From: Cephalopachus bancanus
Taxonomy: Eukaryota; Chordata; Mammalia; Primates; Tarsiidae
Assembly (NCBI GenBank): GCA_027257055.1
Contig: JAPVLO010000059.1
Location: forward strand, 5,084,001-5,148,000
Direction: 5' to 3'
DNA: 64,000 nucleotides
Under the pieces are notes generated by a model, which did no database searches, was not told where the DNA came from, and saw only the letters and a program-made list of their open reading frames with translations. Of this stretch, positions 11,600-22,848 are shown piece after piece; position 1 is the first letter of the stretch, and each line of letters opens with the position of its first letter. Both the position numbers and the translations under genes were made by a program.

Positions 11600-11775
11600 A
11601 GTAATTGACAATTGATTTGAAATCTCTAAGCCTTTTTTCATCACCTATAAAATAATATTAGTATAATTTCTTTCTTCCCAGAATTAATGTAAAGATTAAG
11701 TGACATAGTGTAGACAAAGAGTTTACCCTAATACCTGGTATTATGCTAAGTTCAAGAAATGTTAGCTTTTACAAG
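11600..11775 (+). mobile_element. MIR
   Basis: 3' half of MIR: TCATCACCTATAAAATAATA, GATTAAGTGACATAGTGTAG, CTGGTATTATGCTAAGTTCA, then AAATGTTAGCTTTT. Confidence 0.75.
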
Positions 11776-11892
11776 GGGGAGAAATGCTTCTTTGGGAAAC
11801 TTGAATTTTCTGCAACATTTAAATGTCAAATAGACCACGAGTGTTAAACTGGATCCAAATCTAATCAAAATACTAGTCGAAAATCATAACAT

Positions 11893-12188
11893 GCCGGGCT
11901 CAGTGGCTCAGTCTGTAATACCGCGCCTTTGGGAGGCTGAAGTGAGTGGATTGCCTGAGCCCTAGGGTTCAAGACCCGCCTTGGCAGGCGAGACCTCATC
12001 TCTACAATAAAATCAAAAAATGAACTGGGCGTGGTAGCGCGCACCTGTAATTCCGGTTACTTGGAAGGCTGAGGCGGAAGGATCGCCGGAGCCCAGTAGG
12101 TTGAGGCTGCAGTGGCCGGGAGCGGCCACTGCACTCCAGTCTGGGCGACAGAGTGAGACTCCAACTCAAAAAAAAAAGAAAAAGAAAA
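11893..12188 (+). mobile_element. Alu (lineage type), full length
   Basis: Starts at GCCGGGCTCAGTGGCTCAG and ends at CTCCAACTC plus an A-rich tail with G interruptions. Carries all lineage-diagnostic positions, including GGCCGGGAGCGGCCACTG. Flanking duplications are not clear, so it may be somewhat older than the 41,621 copy. Confidence 0.95.
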
Positions 12189-13125
12189 TGCTTTTTCTAT
12201 GTGATTCTGGACAAATTGATTACCGTCTATGAACCTAACATTTTGCAAAAAATGAGGAAATTAGATAAAATCAGGGGTTTTAAATTCAAAGATTTCAGGT
12301 AGTATGAGAGCTATTCTCTCTGTTTTAAAATCCCTGGGTGAAATTTTAGACTGACTTCTGGTAGGGATAATGAGGAACTTGATTATTAGGCTTGCCTAGG
12401 GCTGAACTATGAAGCATGGAATTCAGTGGCTAAAACCTCTGCAGGTGGAGTGTGATGATCTGGCCAATTAGATTTGGGTCCTGAAAGGCTGCCCAATTTA
12501 CATATACCTCAAGAGTGTTGTTTTGCCCAAACTCCTGTCTTCTTGAGGTATTTTCAAAGGGCTCTATCATCTGGCTCTAACTTCAACACATGAATCCAAC
12601 TACTGGTTCACTACCACAGAATCAGTTCTCCTTCCAATCCTCCCTTCCCAAACCCCATTCCTTACCTTTCTGCCTTTGGAGTGAAAGGCATTTTCTAAGC
12701 TCTCTTAGTGAGTCAGTCTAAATATGGTGAGATGAAGAGTCGGAAGACTATGTGGTGGACAGTTCCTGAGCAAGAACGAGCAGGTTGCAGAGGGCCATTA
12801 AAATTATGGGGAAAATGTGGCCAAAAGATGGAGCAGGGAATCAGGAATCCAGTCAATGCCTCATATGTCTCTTTCTCCATGTTTGAATTATCAAACACAG
12901 GCTGCCTCACTTGCCTTACAGGCTTTAGGCAGGATTAAACAGAACTAGTCAGAGCATCGGCGGGACACCAAACTGCCCAGAAGGAAAGTAATGTAGAGGA
13001 GGACCTTGGCATTGAGACCTCATAAGCAGTAGTTGTAGTCTAAGTCATGACATGTCACAGCTTGAATTAAAGCTTTCCTTCCTTTTTTCCCTTCATAATT
13101 TATCAGACCACAGAATCTATTAATG
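12189..13125. other. No recognised feature
   Basis: Mixed composition. The 76-codon frame at 12708-12938 overlaps a 65-codon frame on the opposite strand; neither has recognisable domains. Confidence 0.5.
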
Positions 13126-13129
13126 GTGA

Positions 13130-13275
13130 TTCTGCAATTACTAGATGCTGACTTTGGACACGTTTTTTATCTCTGAATGTCAGGCTACATTTGTAAAATG
13201 GAGGTGGTAACAATGATCCTGCAGGATTGCCTGGCACATGATGTGGCTTCAGAACATGTTAGCAATTATGACCAA
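13130..13275 (+). mobile_element. MIR fragment
   Basis: ATCTCTGAATGTCAGG, TTGTAAAATGGAGGTGGTAA, GCCTGGCACATGATG and AACATGTTAGCAATTATG in MIR order. Confidence 0.7.
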
Positions 13276-14055
13276 GCTAAAAGTGAAGTGTGATGGCTGC
13301 AAGTAGCCTAAGTGTTACTCAGATTTTAAGGTGCTTTCCAGTTGGAAGACAGTATGCCAATTTGGGTAAGGTATAAATAAGTGTGAGTTATAAAATATAA
13401 TAAATGGACATGGAAAAGGCATAAAGAGTGAGAAGTCAGACATTTTAAGTGCTGCATAATTGAGATGTTGAAAAAATTAATCATGCAGTTGGCAATGAGT
13501 CCTCATTTATTCCTTCTACAGTTGTTATGTGTTTTCTTTTAGTTTCTCTTTGTGGAATTATTACTGGGAACACATCTACTCTAGGCAAAACTGAGACAGT
13601 GACAATATAGGACATATGTAGTGGATGTTCTGTGACATTTGAATTGGGACCAAAATTTACTGCGCTAATTAGTTGTTGGAATCTTAGCATAATTACGCAT
13701 GCTCAAGGGACATTCATTGATTATGTTAACTGTCTGTCACGACTACTATCATTTGGATTGGAACAAGTTCATTTTGATGAGAACTAGCTCTGTATTTTCA
13801 GTTTGGATAAATGATTGTTGAGGTATAATTATTAGCTCTGTGTCAGTGACTCTGTTTTTTTTATCCTCAGTTTTGTTGTGTTCCTATCCCTATATAATAT
13901 TTAGTTGTTGTAAAATGAAATGGAGACTGAGAAGTAACAGTCTTAAATTCTATATTATCTGCCTCCCCAAACAATACATAAATATCTTTTAAAAATTATC
14001 TTTAAAGCACTTTAGGATTATTTAACACAATCGTTTGTCAATAAGCAGCTCAGGG
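13276..14055. other. No recognised feature
   Basis: AT-rich, no repeat or exon recognised. Confidence 0.55.
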
Positions 14056-14458
14056 AACACAAGATGCAAAAATGTAGAACATCTGTGAGAATATGTTTAA
14101 TCACTCATGATTAAAGATATGGAAAAACAAAAAAGTAAGAGATAATATTTTCAGCTATCAGACTGAAAAAAAATTAAATATGTGACAAACCCTAGTGGAT
14201 GAAGCTATGGAGAAACAGATACTCCTATACAAGATTGTGATATTTTTGGAGGGGAAATGTGATGATATTAATCAATATTTTTAAAAGTACTTATCCTTTT
14301 GTTCCAGGAATTCAAATGCTAGAATTTTTATTGTCAATATTCTTACATAAATTGGTAAGCTATATGGGCAAGGATGTTAATTATAACTTTTAACAACAGC
14401 AACAAAAATGGAAACAACATAAATGACTACCTACAGGGAATCATAAATAGAACATATA
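14056..14458 (+). mobile_element. Old LINE-1 (L1M-type) 3' fragment
   Basis: Resembles the 3' non-coding region of mammalian-wide L1: AATGGAAACAACATAAATG near 14407 preceded by GGCAAGGATGTTAATTATAA. The mariner copy inserted at its right end. Confidence 0.55.
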
Positions 14459-14460
14459 TA

Positions 14461-15401
14461 CAGGGTTTAGCAATTAAGTTCATGAACTTGCCACCATGTG
14501 CTTACGTTGGCAGCGCTGTACAAATAACTTGTTAAAATTTCATAACCTTGGTGTATCAGTGCCTCACATCTGTGTTCGTGTCAATATGTGGCAGTGTCTT
14601 GCTGAGTGGTGCTCATTACTGCTGTTGTGTGTTTTTGTGTGCAGTCGCGAGAATGTCGGAGCTTGAATTAGAGCACCAAACATTAAATTCCTTATTAAAT
14701 TTGACAAGAGTGAAAATAAAATCAGGAAACTGTTAGTCCAAGTTTATGGGGATAATGCCATGAAGAAAATGCCAGTGTATAAATGGATTGTACACATTTT
14801 TCCTGAGAGGAGAGAAAGTGTCACTGATTAAGAGAGGCTAGGACAGCCAGTAACGAGCAGAACTGACACAAACATTGCAAAAATTTGTTGAATTGTGCAT
14901 CAAGATCATTGGTTGACTGTGGGAAGAATAGCAGACCAAATAAACATCGATAGAGAAACAGGAAAATCTTAACTGAAAATCTTGGCATGAGAAAGATGTG
15001 TGCAAAAAATGGCCCTGAGGGAGTTCTTGCATCACAACAATGCACTGGCTCACACAGCACTGTCTGTGAGGGAGTTTTTAGCCAATAAACAAATAACTGT
15101 GTTGGAACACCCTCTCTACTCAACTGGTCTGACCCCCAATAACATTTTTTTTACCTGAAGGTAAAGGAAATATTGAAAGGAAGACATGTTGATGACATTC
15201 AGGACATCGAGGTGATATGGCCACAGCTCTGATGGCCATTCCAGAAAAAGAGTTCCAAGGCTGCTTTGATGGGTGGACTAGGCACTAGCGTTGTTACAAT
15301 AGCTTCTCAATGGGAGTACTTCACAGGTGACCGTGGTGATATTCAACAATGAGGTATGCAGCACTTTTTTTATGATAAGCTTGTGAACTTGTCAGACTTT
15401 G
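14461..15401 (+). mobile_element. Defective mariner-family DNA transposon
   Basis: A 941-base element with imperfect ~30-base terminal inverted repeats: left begins CAGGGTTTAGCAATTAAG; the right end, reverse-complemented, begins CAAAGTCTGACAAGTTCAC. TA dinucleotides flank both ends (14459-14460, 15402-15403). Inside, decayed + strand transposase is readable across frameshifts and stops: VYKWIVHIFPERRESVTD, LGQPVTSRTDTNIAK, IVHQDHWLTVGRIADQIN, then AHTALSVREFLANKQITVLE and HPLYSTGLTPNNIFF. It is shorter than a full mariner (about 1.3 kb), with a gap after ~14,990 where the first catalytic region should be. At the second and third catalytic positions Asp appears replaced by Asn (HHNNALAH, PNNIFF). 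It cannot be autonomous. Confidence 0.92.
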
Positions 15402-15403
15402 TA

Positions 15404-15639
15404 CATGTAATGAAGTAACTTTCTGTACTATCAGCACTTTAATTTTTTGCTTGAATTTCTTTTTCAGCGGGTATATTGATTGCATTCCTTGCTTTGGGGA
15501 TGAATGGCACAGCAGAATGCAAATAACACATAAATAGAAAATGTTTAACTTTTGAATTCCAAAGTCTAGAGTCTGGCATAAACAAAATATTTGGAAGCTT
15601 GTGCAGTGAATAAGGGAAACTTAACTACCTGCCCTTGTA
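15404..15639. other. Possible continuation of old L1
   Basis: A-rich sequence to the right of the mariner; may be the continuation of the L1 fragment at 14,056 but I cannot join it with confidence. Confidence 0.35.
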
Positions 15640-15990
15640 GATAAAAATTCTGTGACTCGGAAGGATAGGGGAGAGGGAAGGATAGGGAGAGACTGGTTGG
15701 CAGAAAAAAAATTACAGCTAGCTAGGAGAAATAAGTTTTGGTGTTCTATAACACTATAGGGTAAATATGGCTAACCAGAATTTAGTGTGTATTTTCAAAA
15801 ACTGAATAAAGTTTTGAATGTTCACAACACAAAGAAATGACAAATGTTTGAGGTGAATATGCTAATTGCCTTGGTTTGATCATTATGCATTGTATATATG
15901 TATCCAAATGTCAATCTGTGTCCTATAAATATGTACTGTTATTACATGTCCACTAAAAATAAAGGAAAATAAATAAAATGAAAATTATCC
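15640..15990 (+). mobile_element. LINE-1 3' end (primate-type L1)
   Basis: ATGTTCACAACACAAAGAAA, TGACAAATGTTTGAGGTGAA, GGTTTGATCATTATGCATTG, CCTATAAATATGTACTGTTA and a terminal AAAATAAAGGAAAATAAATA form the typical 3' end of L1MA/L1PB-age elements, tail included. Confidence 0.8.
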
Positions 15991-16015
15991 AAGATCCTCA
16001 TCCCTCGGGCAATCA

Positions 16016-16324
16016 TTCATTCTTTTTTTTTTTTTTTTTTTGAGTTGGAGTCTCACTCTGTTGTCAGACTGGAGTGCAATGGCCGCTCTCGGTCACTGCA
16101 GCCTCGACCTGCTGGGCTCCAGCGATCCTTCCGCCTCAGCCTTCCGAGTAGCCGGAATTACAGGTGCGTGCTACCATGCCCGGCTAATTTTTTTATTTTA
16201 TTGTAGAGATGAGGTCTCGCCTGCCCAGGCAGGTCTCGAACCCACAGGCTCAGGCAATCTGCTCACCTCAGCCTCCCAAAGGCATGGGATTACAGGCTGA
16301 GCCACTGAGCCCGGCTTCATTCTT
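16016..16324 (-). mobile_element. Alu (lineage type), full length
   Basis: T-tract 16023-16041, then GAGTTGGAGTC through GAGCCCGGC (16315). Flanked by TTCATTCTT-like duplications (about 16,016-16,024 and 16,316-16,324). The left-arm variants match the other lineage copies. Confidence 0.93.
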
Positions 16325-16334
16325 AACTGAACTG

Positions 16335-16735
16335 GAAAAAAGAAACTAGCATTTATGAAGTGGCTGCTATATACCAGACACTTTTACATATTTTATTAAG
16401 GGAATCCTCACACAACTTTGAGAGAGAGCTCTTGCCAGTCCCATTTTTACTAATATCTGAGAAGAAGTTCAAGATGACATAGTCATTATGTAGTAAGTAT
16501 GTGCCACCAGTGGAATCCAAATTCTGCTATATTTTATACTAAAGGCCATTCTCTTTAATTCATGGAAACCCTACAAGCTAATTATGATTTTACCTTAATT
16601 TTAAAGATAAGAAAAATGAGACTCATTGGGCCCAAGATTGCACAGCCAAGAAGTGACAGAGCCAGAATTAGAACTTAGGCAGCGTGTAGCATTGACAGTT
16701 TTGACCATGATGTTATCTTACCTAGTCAGATTTTA
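16335..16735 (+). mobile_element. MIR fragments
   Basis: TTTATGAAGTGGCTGCTATA, CCAGACACTTTTACATATTT and later AAAGATAAGAAAAATGAGAC, AGATTGCACAGCCAAGAAGT, GACAGAGCCAGAATTAGAAC. The two parts may be one MIR with an insertion or two neighbours. Confidence 0.7.
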
Positions 16736-17095
16736 GTTCAAAATCTGAGCTATCTAATAGGTCCATTAAAATAGTGGTTACTCATTGTAAGTGTTTATTG
16801 CTATTTTGATAAAAAATTTAAAATAAATAGAAGTATAACACTTTAAGTTACATTAGAAACCGCCAAAAGAATGAAAATCAGAAACTGTTAAAAGTTGTGA
16901 TCCTGGGGGCGAGGGGAAGTCCGGCAGAGGGTAGGATGTGTACACAGTGGCATAGAAAGGTAAAATGTACTTGTTGCTTTACATAGTTTGAACTTTTCGT
17001 TACTGTGTGAATTTTCTATATCTACATTGTTTCATTTAGAGAAAGCATTAAAGGAAGAAAATACAAAACAAGGAAATAAAAAGATGGGAAAAAAT
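16736..17095. other. No firmly recognised feature
   Basis: AT-rich with a short GC-rich patch near 16,903-16,930. Possibly L1-derived but not assignable by eye. Confidence 0.4.
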
Positions 17096-18480
17096 AAATG
17101 TGCATGAAACTCCCCGCAACAGAATATAATGCAGCTGTCCAAAACATAGGACAGATTTATTGCCCTGTCATGAAAAGTTTTCTAAAACATCTTGCTAAAT
17201 AAAAATAATACTGGAACAACAACAAAAGTATCTAGTTTAAAAGAAAAGAAGTTAGAAGGAAAGCATGTTTGTGTCCCAGAAAAATCTTCCAGTAAAGGTG
17301 TATCCAGGAACAGGCAGTAACAAAAACCACAGATATTTTGCCAAGTATGAGAGAAAAGGAAACTTGCTTCTTAGTTAGATGCCTGGAAAATGACAAGACC
17401 CTCATTTTTGCCAGCATCCTGACATGGTGCTGAAAGAGTCGAGCAGGAAGAACTATGTGGTATAACAACGATTTGAGGGAACTTGCAAGATTTTCTCCAA
17501 ATTCCAGCATGCACAGTAATTCCCTGTGTCTCAGAGTGACAGACATATTAAGGAGATCTGAAGGTTCTGAAGGGACTGGAGTGGGAATCAGGGATAATCA
17601 ACAGAGATCTATGTGAGTCAATGATTGAGGACCAGGTGGGACAATATGCACACACTTGTGTCTGCATGGAAAAGCAACTAATGACAATGTGCCATACCTA
17701 CGCCCCATGCCCTCTGTTCTATATTAGCCTCAGAGAACTCAGACAAATACCATGCAGAAAAACCCAAACATGGCAGAGATTTAAGTTTTGATCACTCTGA
17801 AGAAGAGAATATTGGCATAAAATGAAGATAGAATCAAAGAATGATGGACATAAACCAAAGCCAATAGCAAATTCTGACCTAGAAAGAGGAAAAACTAAGT
17901 GTATTCCTTTTATTTCAAAATAAAAGTTGGGGGGGGGATCAAATCAATAAGGGTGCCTGATCCTAACCCAGGCGAAGTGAGGGCCAATGGGGGGCCCAAA
18001 CTTCACCTGTACCTAGACCACTTATACACCCAATAATCCTGACTTGTACCCCACATCTTTAAAATAAATAAATAAAATGAAGTTGAGTAAAAGAAAAATG
18101 AAGACAAATGCCTTCCATACTTGAGTTGGTGAAATGAGATAGTCTCTCACTTCACATACCATGAAGTAATATGAATCTATTAAAAATAATGAAGCAAGTA
18201 AAGGTACTCCAATATGAAAGATCTGCAAGATAAGTTCTAAATTACAAAAGGCAAGGTGAAGAACAATTTGAATAGTGTGCATTCTATTTTCATAAAAATG
18301 CTATAGTTCTAAATGTTCCAAGGATATGGATGGCAGCACAATTAGCTATGAATTCCTCTGGAGACTGAGACTTTTCACTTTATAACATTTTATAAAGATT
18401 TCCTTTAAACTAAAAGCATGTATTACTTTTAAAACACATAACAAAATATCCTATTTGTCTTTATGTCATGTTTTGTGATC
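17096..18480 (+). mobile_element. Old L1M 3' region, split by a younger L1 3' end (about 17,930-18,080)
   Basis: 17,096-17,220 and 18,085-18,480 resemble the 3' non-coding region of old L1M elements (AACAGAATATAATGCAGCTG; later TCTATTAAAAATAATGAAGC and CCTCTGGAGACTGAGACTTT). Between them CACCTGTACCTAGACCACTT and CTTGTACCCCACATCTTTAA, then an AAATAAATAAATAAAA tail, mark a young-looking L1 3' end on the + strand. The 17,230-17,900 stretch I cannot classify. Confidence 0.5.
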
Positions 18481-18787
18481 CATTACACTGAATTAGAATT
18501 CCATTTACATAATAAGTATTTCCATAATTTCAAAATAGAGGGTGAAAACAAGTGTCTTAAATATCTTTTGAGTGTAGCATAAAGCTGCCAAAGGTAATTT
18601 ATTTGGTTTTCCTTTTCAATTACAAAGTGTGTTACAATGTGCTTTCAAGAAAACGTTCTTCTATTATTTTTGTACAAGTGGACATGCCAGTTTTCTTACC
18701 TCAAAGCTACAGAAAACTTTCCTTAAAAAATGTGTTGATAACCAGGATAAACTTGAATGATTTGAAGAAATGGATAAAGTCATGCTT
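18481..18787. other. No recognised feature
   Basis: AT-rich; a 64-codon chance frame only. Confidence 0.5.
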
Positions 18788-19240
18788 CTTCTGTTAGGTC
18801 AAGAAAAAGAGCAGATGGAAAAAAAGAGCCAGGAGACAGGCGGTTCAACAGCAACACAGGTTTATTCCAAGGCAGAGAACCTGCGGAGGGTATTCCAGAA
18901 AACTGAAGCCCACCACCACTTACGGGCTAGGGCAGTAATAGGGCTCAGGGGAAAATTCTTTGTGGTTGGTGTTGCTAGGGGCTAACTAAGGCTTGTGGTT
19001 AAGTAAGTTGAGAGGAAGTCTTGTGGGTTAGGTCAGGTGCTAAATACAGCAGGATGCACTCTGCTGTCGGTTCTTAGCTGGTGTTAGCAAAATGGGAGGG
19101 ACTATCTATGATGGCTTTCTTAAGGCTAACATTTTCATATGCTCTAGTAGGTCATGCATGCAGGGAGCAGACACTGACCAAATCACCAGAACTTATATGT
19201 GCAGAAAAGAATGGCTCCCTTCAAACTCATCTTATAGTTT
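18788..19240 (-). mobile_element. Candidate solo LTR, antisense
   Basis: Read on the - strand, GGAATAAACCTGTGTTGCTG (near 18,853-18,872) looks like a polyadenylation signal followed by an R-U5-like segment, GAACCGCCTGTCTCCTGGC, ending about 18,790 in ...CTAACA. The block is richer in GC than its neighbours and about 450 bases long, typical for a solo LTR. No internal viral sequence is adjacent. I cannot name the family and did not confirm flanking duplications. Confidence 0.4.
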
Positions 19241-19439
19241 GGTAAGCTTTTTTTAAAAAAATTGTTTTTAGAGTTTATGATGCAGTCTTTTGAACGTCCA
19301 ATAAATGCCAAATAATCAATGTTTGAGGGTGGATTTAAATTTTAATAGCAGCCAGGGGTCATTGAGAGTCAGGTATAGTAAATAAGAAAGTCATTTAATT
19401 TGTATATTAAATTTACAGGTTAAATTTAAAAAGTGGTGT
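19241..19439. other. No recognised feature
   Basis: AT-rich spacer. Confidence 0.5.
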
Positions 19440-19835
19440 AACTATAAAATGACATGATTGTTCTTCAAGTTCTGAAGAAAACAGTGTCAAGAAGGAAAAA
19501 CATGGACTTCGCAGCAACTTGGATGGATTTAGAGTCTATCATACTCAGTGATCTATCACAGAAACAAAGAACAAAGTACTATATGTTCTCACTCATAAGC
19601 GGACCTTGAACAATTATCATAATACTATAAGAAAGGGATTGGCAGTAGTAGGAAACTGCTAGAGAAGGCAGGGGTAGGATTGGTAGTAGTGGGAAACTGC
19701 CAGGGGAGGGGGGCACACCTCATCAACAAATGAAAATAATGAACATAATGAACATTTGTATACCTAACCCTGAATTGTACCCCACATATTTAAAATAAAA
19801 ATTGTTTAAAAAAAATAAATTTTTAAAAAAGAAAA
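19440..19835 (+). mobile_element. LINE-1 3' end
   Basis: End of ORF2 and 3' region: CAGCAACTTGGATGGATTTA, TCAGTGATCTATCACAGAAA, CTATATGTTCTCACTCATAA, then GAATTGTACCCCACATATTT and an A-rich tail. Inside is a G-rich partly duplicated stretch near 19,637-19,710 (GGATTGGCAGTAGTAGGAAA / GGATTGGTAGTAGTGGGAAA). Confidence 0.9.
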
Positions 19836-20224
19836 CGATGTCACATCTTATAAAGGAAATCTTGAATGTCTTAAACAACGGTAGCATCGTTTGAACAACT
19901 CTATTGCTTTCCTAATAGACTACATTAAAATAATAATCGTGATGAGTAAATCCTAGTCTCTCTGTTAAAAACCAGTCTAACTGACTTATAGTAGCATTCT
20001 ATATACTGCATTTATTTTAAAATATTGAACTACAAGATTTTAAAATTTGGTCAATACTTTAGGTCAGCATTTTTGAAACTATGGGCCAAGATTCATTAGT
20101 TGATCATAAGATCAATTTAGTGGTTGCAACCAACATTAAAAAACTAGACAAGACAACTAGAATGCACCCTATATTGTTACAATATTATTTTATCAAACTT
20201 TAGTTAGTTATACTTTTTTAGTCA
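19836..20224. other. No recognised feature
   Basis: AT-rich spacer, no feature seen. Confidence 0.5.
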
Positions 20225-20271
20225 TGCATTCATGTATTCAGCAAGAATTTATTGAACACGTACTATGTGTC

Positions 20272-20605
20272 AGACCAGGGCTTTATTTATTTTTAATTTA
20301 TTTATTTTTTTTTTTGAGTTGGAGTCTTACTCTGTCGCCCAGACTGGAGTGCAGTGGCCGCTCCCAGCCACCGCAGCCTCGACCTACTGGGCTCTGGCGA
20401 TCCTTCCGCCTCAGCCTTCCTAGTAGCCGGAATTACAGGCATGCACTACCATGCCCGGCTGATTTTTGATTTATTGTAGAGATGAGGTCTCGCCAAGTTG
20501 CCCAGGCGGGTCTTGAACCCACGGGCTCAGGCAATTCACTCACCTCAGCCTCCCAAAGCGTGTGATTACAGGCTGAGCCAACGAGCCCGGCAAGACCAGA
20601 GTTTT
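20272..20605 (-). mobile_element. Alu (lineage type), full length
   Basis: GAGTTGGAGTCTTACTCTG (from 20,316) to GAGCCCGGC (20,591). Imperfect duplications AGACCAGGGCTTTA (20,272) and AGACCAGAGTTTTA (20,593) flank it. It landed in an L2/MIR-like sequence (TTTATTGAACACGTACTATG at 20,249). Confidence 0.92.
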
Positions 20606-20654
20606 AGATCAGGATCTTACTATTGTTGAAATTTCAATTCAGATAATCTTTTAT

Positions 20655-20724
20655 CATGTGTATATTTGGTGTGAAGGGGGATCTGTCCTATATATTGTAG
20701 AATGTTTGGCAGCATCTTCAGTAT
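20655..20724 (-). mobile_element. MER20-like hAT fragment
   Basis: GATCTGTCCTATATATTGTA and GAATGTTTGGCAGCATCTTC match the interior of MER20 read in antisense. Confidence 0.55.
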
Positions 20725-20726
20725 TA

Positions 20727-21185
20727 TGGGCGGAATTGTAATTGTGTTGCCCCCAGTAGGTTGAAGTCCTAACCCCTAATACCTCAGAATATATTTGGAG
20801 ATAGGGTCTTTAAAGAAGTAAAGAAGTGGGGTCCCCGCCCACTCTGGGAGCTTTTCTGTCCTCTCAGCAAATCCTGCTTTCCAAAAAAAAGAGAAAGTAA
20901 TTAAGTTATACACACTTTTTACATAATTAAGTTATAATGAAGTCATTAGGGTAGGCTCTAATTTAATATGAATGGTCTCTTTGTAAGAGGAGGAGATTAG
21001 GACACAGACAAAGACAGAGGAAGGATCATGTGAAGATACTGGGAGAAGGTAGTCATCAACAAGTCAAGGAGAGAGGCCTCAAAAGAAACCAACCCCATAG
21101 ACCCTTGATTGTATACTTCTAGCTTACAGAACTCTAGGAAGCAAAATTGCCTCTAGTGGAAAGCCACTGCTTTAGACATATATGG
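20727..21185 (+). mobile_element. MLT1-type LTR (ERVL-MaLR), with a small insertion
   Basis: GAAGTCCTAACCCCTAATAC, GGAGATAGGGTCTTTAAAGA, GTCATTAGGGTAGGCTCTAA, GGAGGAGATTAGGACACAGA and CAAGGAGAGAGGCCTCAAAA follow MLT1 consensus order on the + strand. A roughly 70-base segment at about 20,827-20,897, ending in eight A, is absent from the expected LTR and looks like a separate insertion. Non-coding solo LTR; no viral genes. Confidence 0.85.
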
Positions 21186-21190
21186 ATGTA

Positions 21191-22848
21191 CTACTAATAA
21201 TGTAAAAATAAATATTATGTGTTGCTGTCAAAAATGTCAAATCCCCACCTTTAGACCCTGTCATAGCATTCTGGTACAATTGAGTGACAGATAAGCTAAG
21301 ATATTAATCTTTCAGTCAGATTAATCTAGAAAGATAAAATCCCTGGACCCGTCACCTCTGGCCAGGAACCAGTTATGTCAAAGTACTACACAAATAGAAA
21401 TTTTGTATATGCTATGATGGAGAAAAGGGTTGAGTAATACTGATTTGCAATGCTCCCTTTCACTTTTCAGATAGGAAAAATGTGGATCAACTTAGTTAAA
21501 TGATCATTTGCTGTCATTCATTGCACTAGCGGTGGGGTCAGGATTAAGAACATAGGATTTTTCATTTCAGCTCGGAGATTTACCATTGCAATGCTGATTT
21601 TTTAAAAAGCTGTTTCTTGAAAAAAAAAATAACCATTTAACAGGGATAGTGCCTTAACATGAGTTCTCTAGAAAGCAAAGCCTGAGGCAAAATTGACATG
21701 CAAATTGAGAGTATGTAATTCAAGGATAGAAGCAGTTGGGAGAGGGAAGTGAGGAAGGAACAGGCGGGAAAGCAAATACAAAGTGATACATGACTGTGCT
21801 GGCCACAGCTTACCAGAAACACAGCTGATTGCTTGGCCATGCAAGACCTTTCTTGAGAGGCAAAGAGAATTGGTACTCTTAGGAACAGTGTGTGGGGGAT
21901 GGTGGAAAGAGGAACAATGAAGTTACTAGGGGCTTTTTCTTTTGTCTCTTTCCTTGTTTGGTTTGCACCACAGGACATTAATTCCCCTGCACTTCTAGGT
22001 TGTGGTATGTGACCCTTCTGGGAAGCTGTTAGAGGAGGTGGATCCCACATTCAATAGGGCGGAGTGTTACCAGTGGTGGGAATATGGGTGGACAGAGTAC
22101 TGTAGCAAGTGTCATAGAGATGATGCCAAAGTCCAACTGTAGTCCCATGGAAGACAGAGGCAGCCACCAATGCATGGAGAGAACCCAAGCAACCCAGGCC
22201 CAGAGGCCAGTGCGCCCAAGTGCTTCCAGAAAAGTGCTGACACTAGGTTCACTACAAATAGTATATATTGCCTACCTGAGTCCCAGAGACCACCATAACT
22301 CTAATGGTGACACCTATACTGGGTCAAAGTCAGAAGATCTAATCCAAGTCAGGTTTGACTGTGACATGCCTTCTCATTTCTCTGGGGCTTTACTTCTTTG
22401 CTAAGACAGATGAGATTAGAGGTTGAAAAGCCAAATGCTAACAGTGGCCAGGTCACAAATACAAATCAAAGAATTGGTTCCCTCTCTATGTGTTAGGCTG
22501 GAGATGGAATGACCTTGAGTGAATGTCTTTTGTACAAAGAGGGCAGCCTTTCACAGTCACAGCTTGCTGGTGGGAACTTGGACTCAGTATTGTCAGATAT
22601 GTAGTCCTTTTTTAAGAGGAGAAGCTAGAAATCTGAATTGTCATGAGATGTGTCCACAGTTATAAATGTTTGTTCATTTTTTTTTTTAAATACTGTATGA
22701 ACCAAGCAAAATACATCTGTCAGCCACCTGGACCACCAGTTTGTCATCTCTCACCCAGATGATCTCTACAATTCCTTTGATCCTAACATTCTCCAAAGTT
22801 CAATGTCCTTTCATGTCCCCCTCCTTCCCCAGATAAAATGTTTTTAAG
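21191..22848. other. No firmly recognised feature (possible old LTR-like repeat at 21,640-22,030)
   Basis: 21,640-22,030 resembles old LTR sequence with a stretch also seen at 56,885-57,220, but I cannot name it. A 137-codon antisense frame (21,637-22,050) and a 106-codon sense frame (22,084-22,404) lack family resemblance. Confidence 0.4.

Noticed and set aside
14548..14736. 62-codon frame as a new gene
   Set aside because: Lies inside the mariner; its second half is the decayed transposase start.
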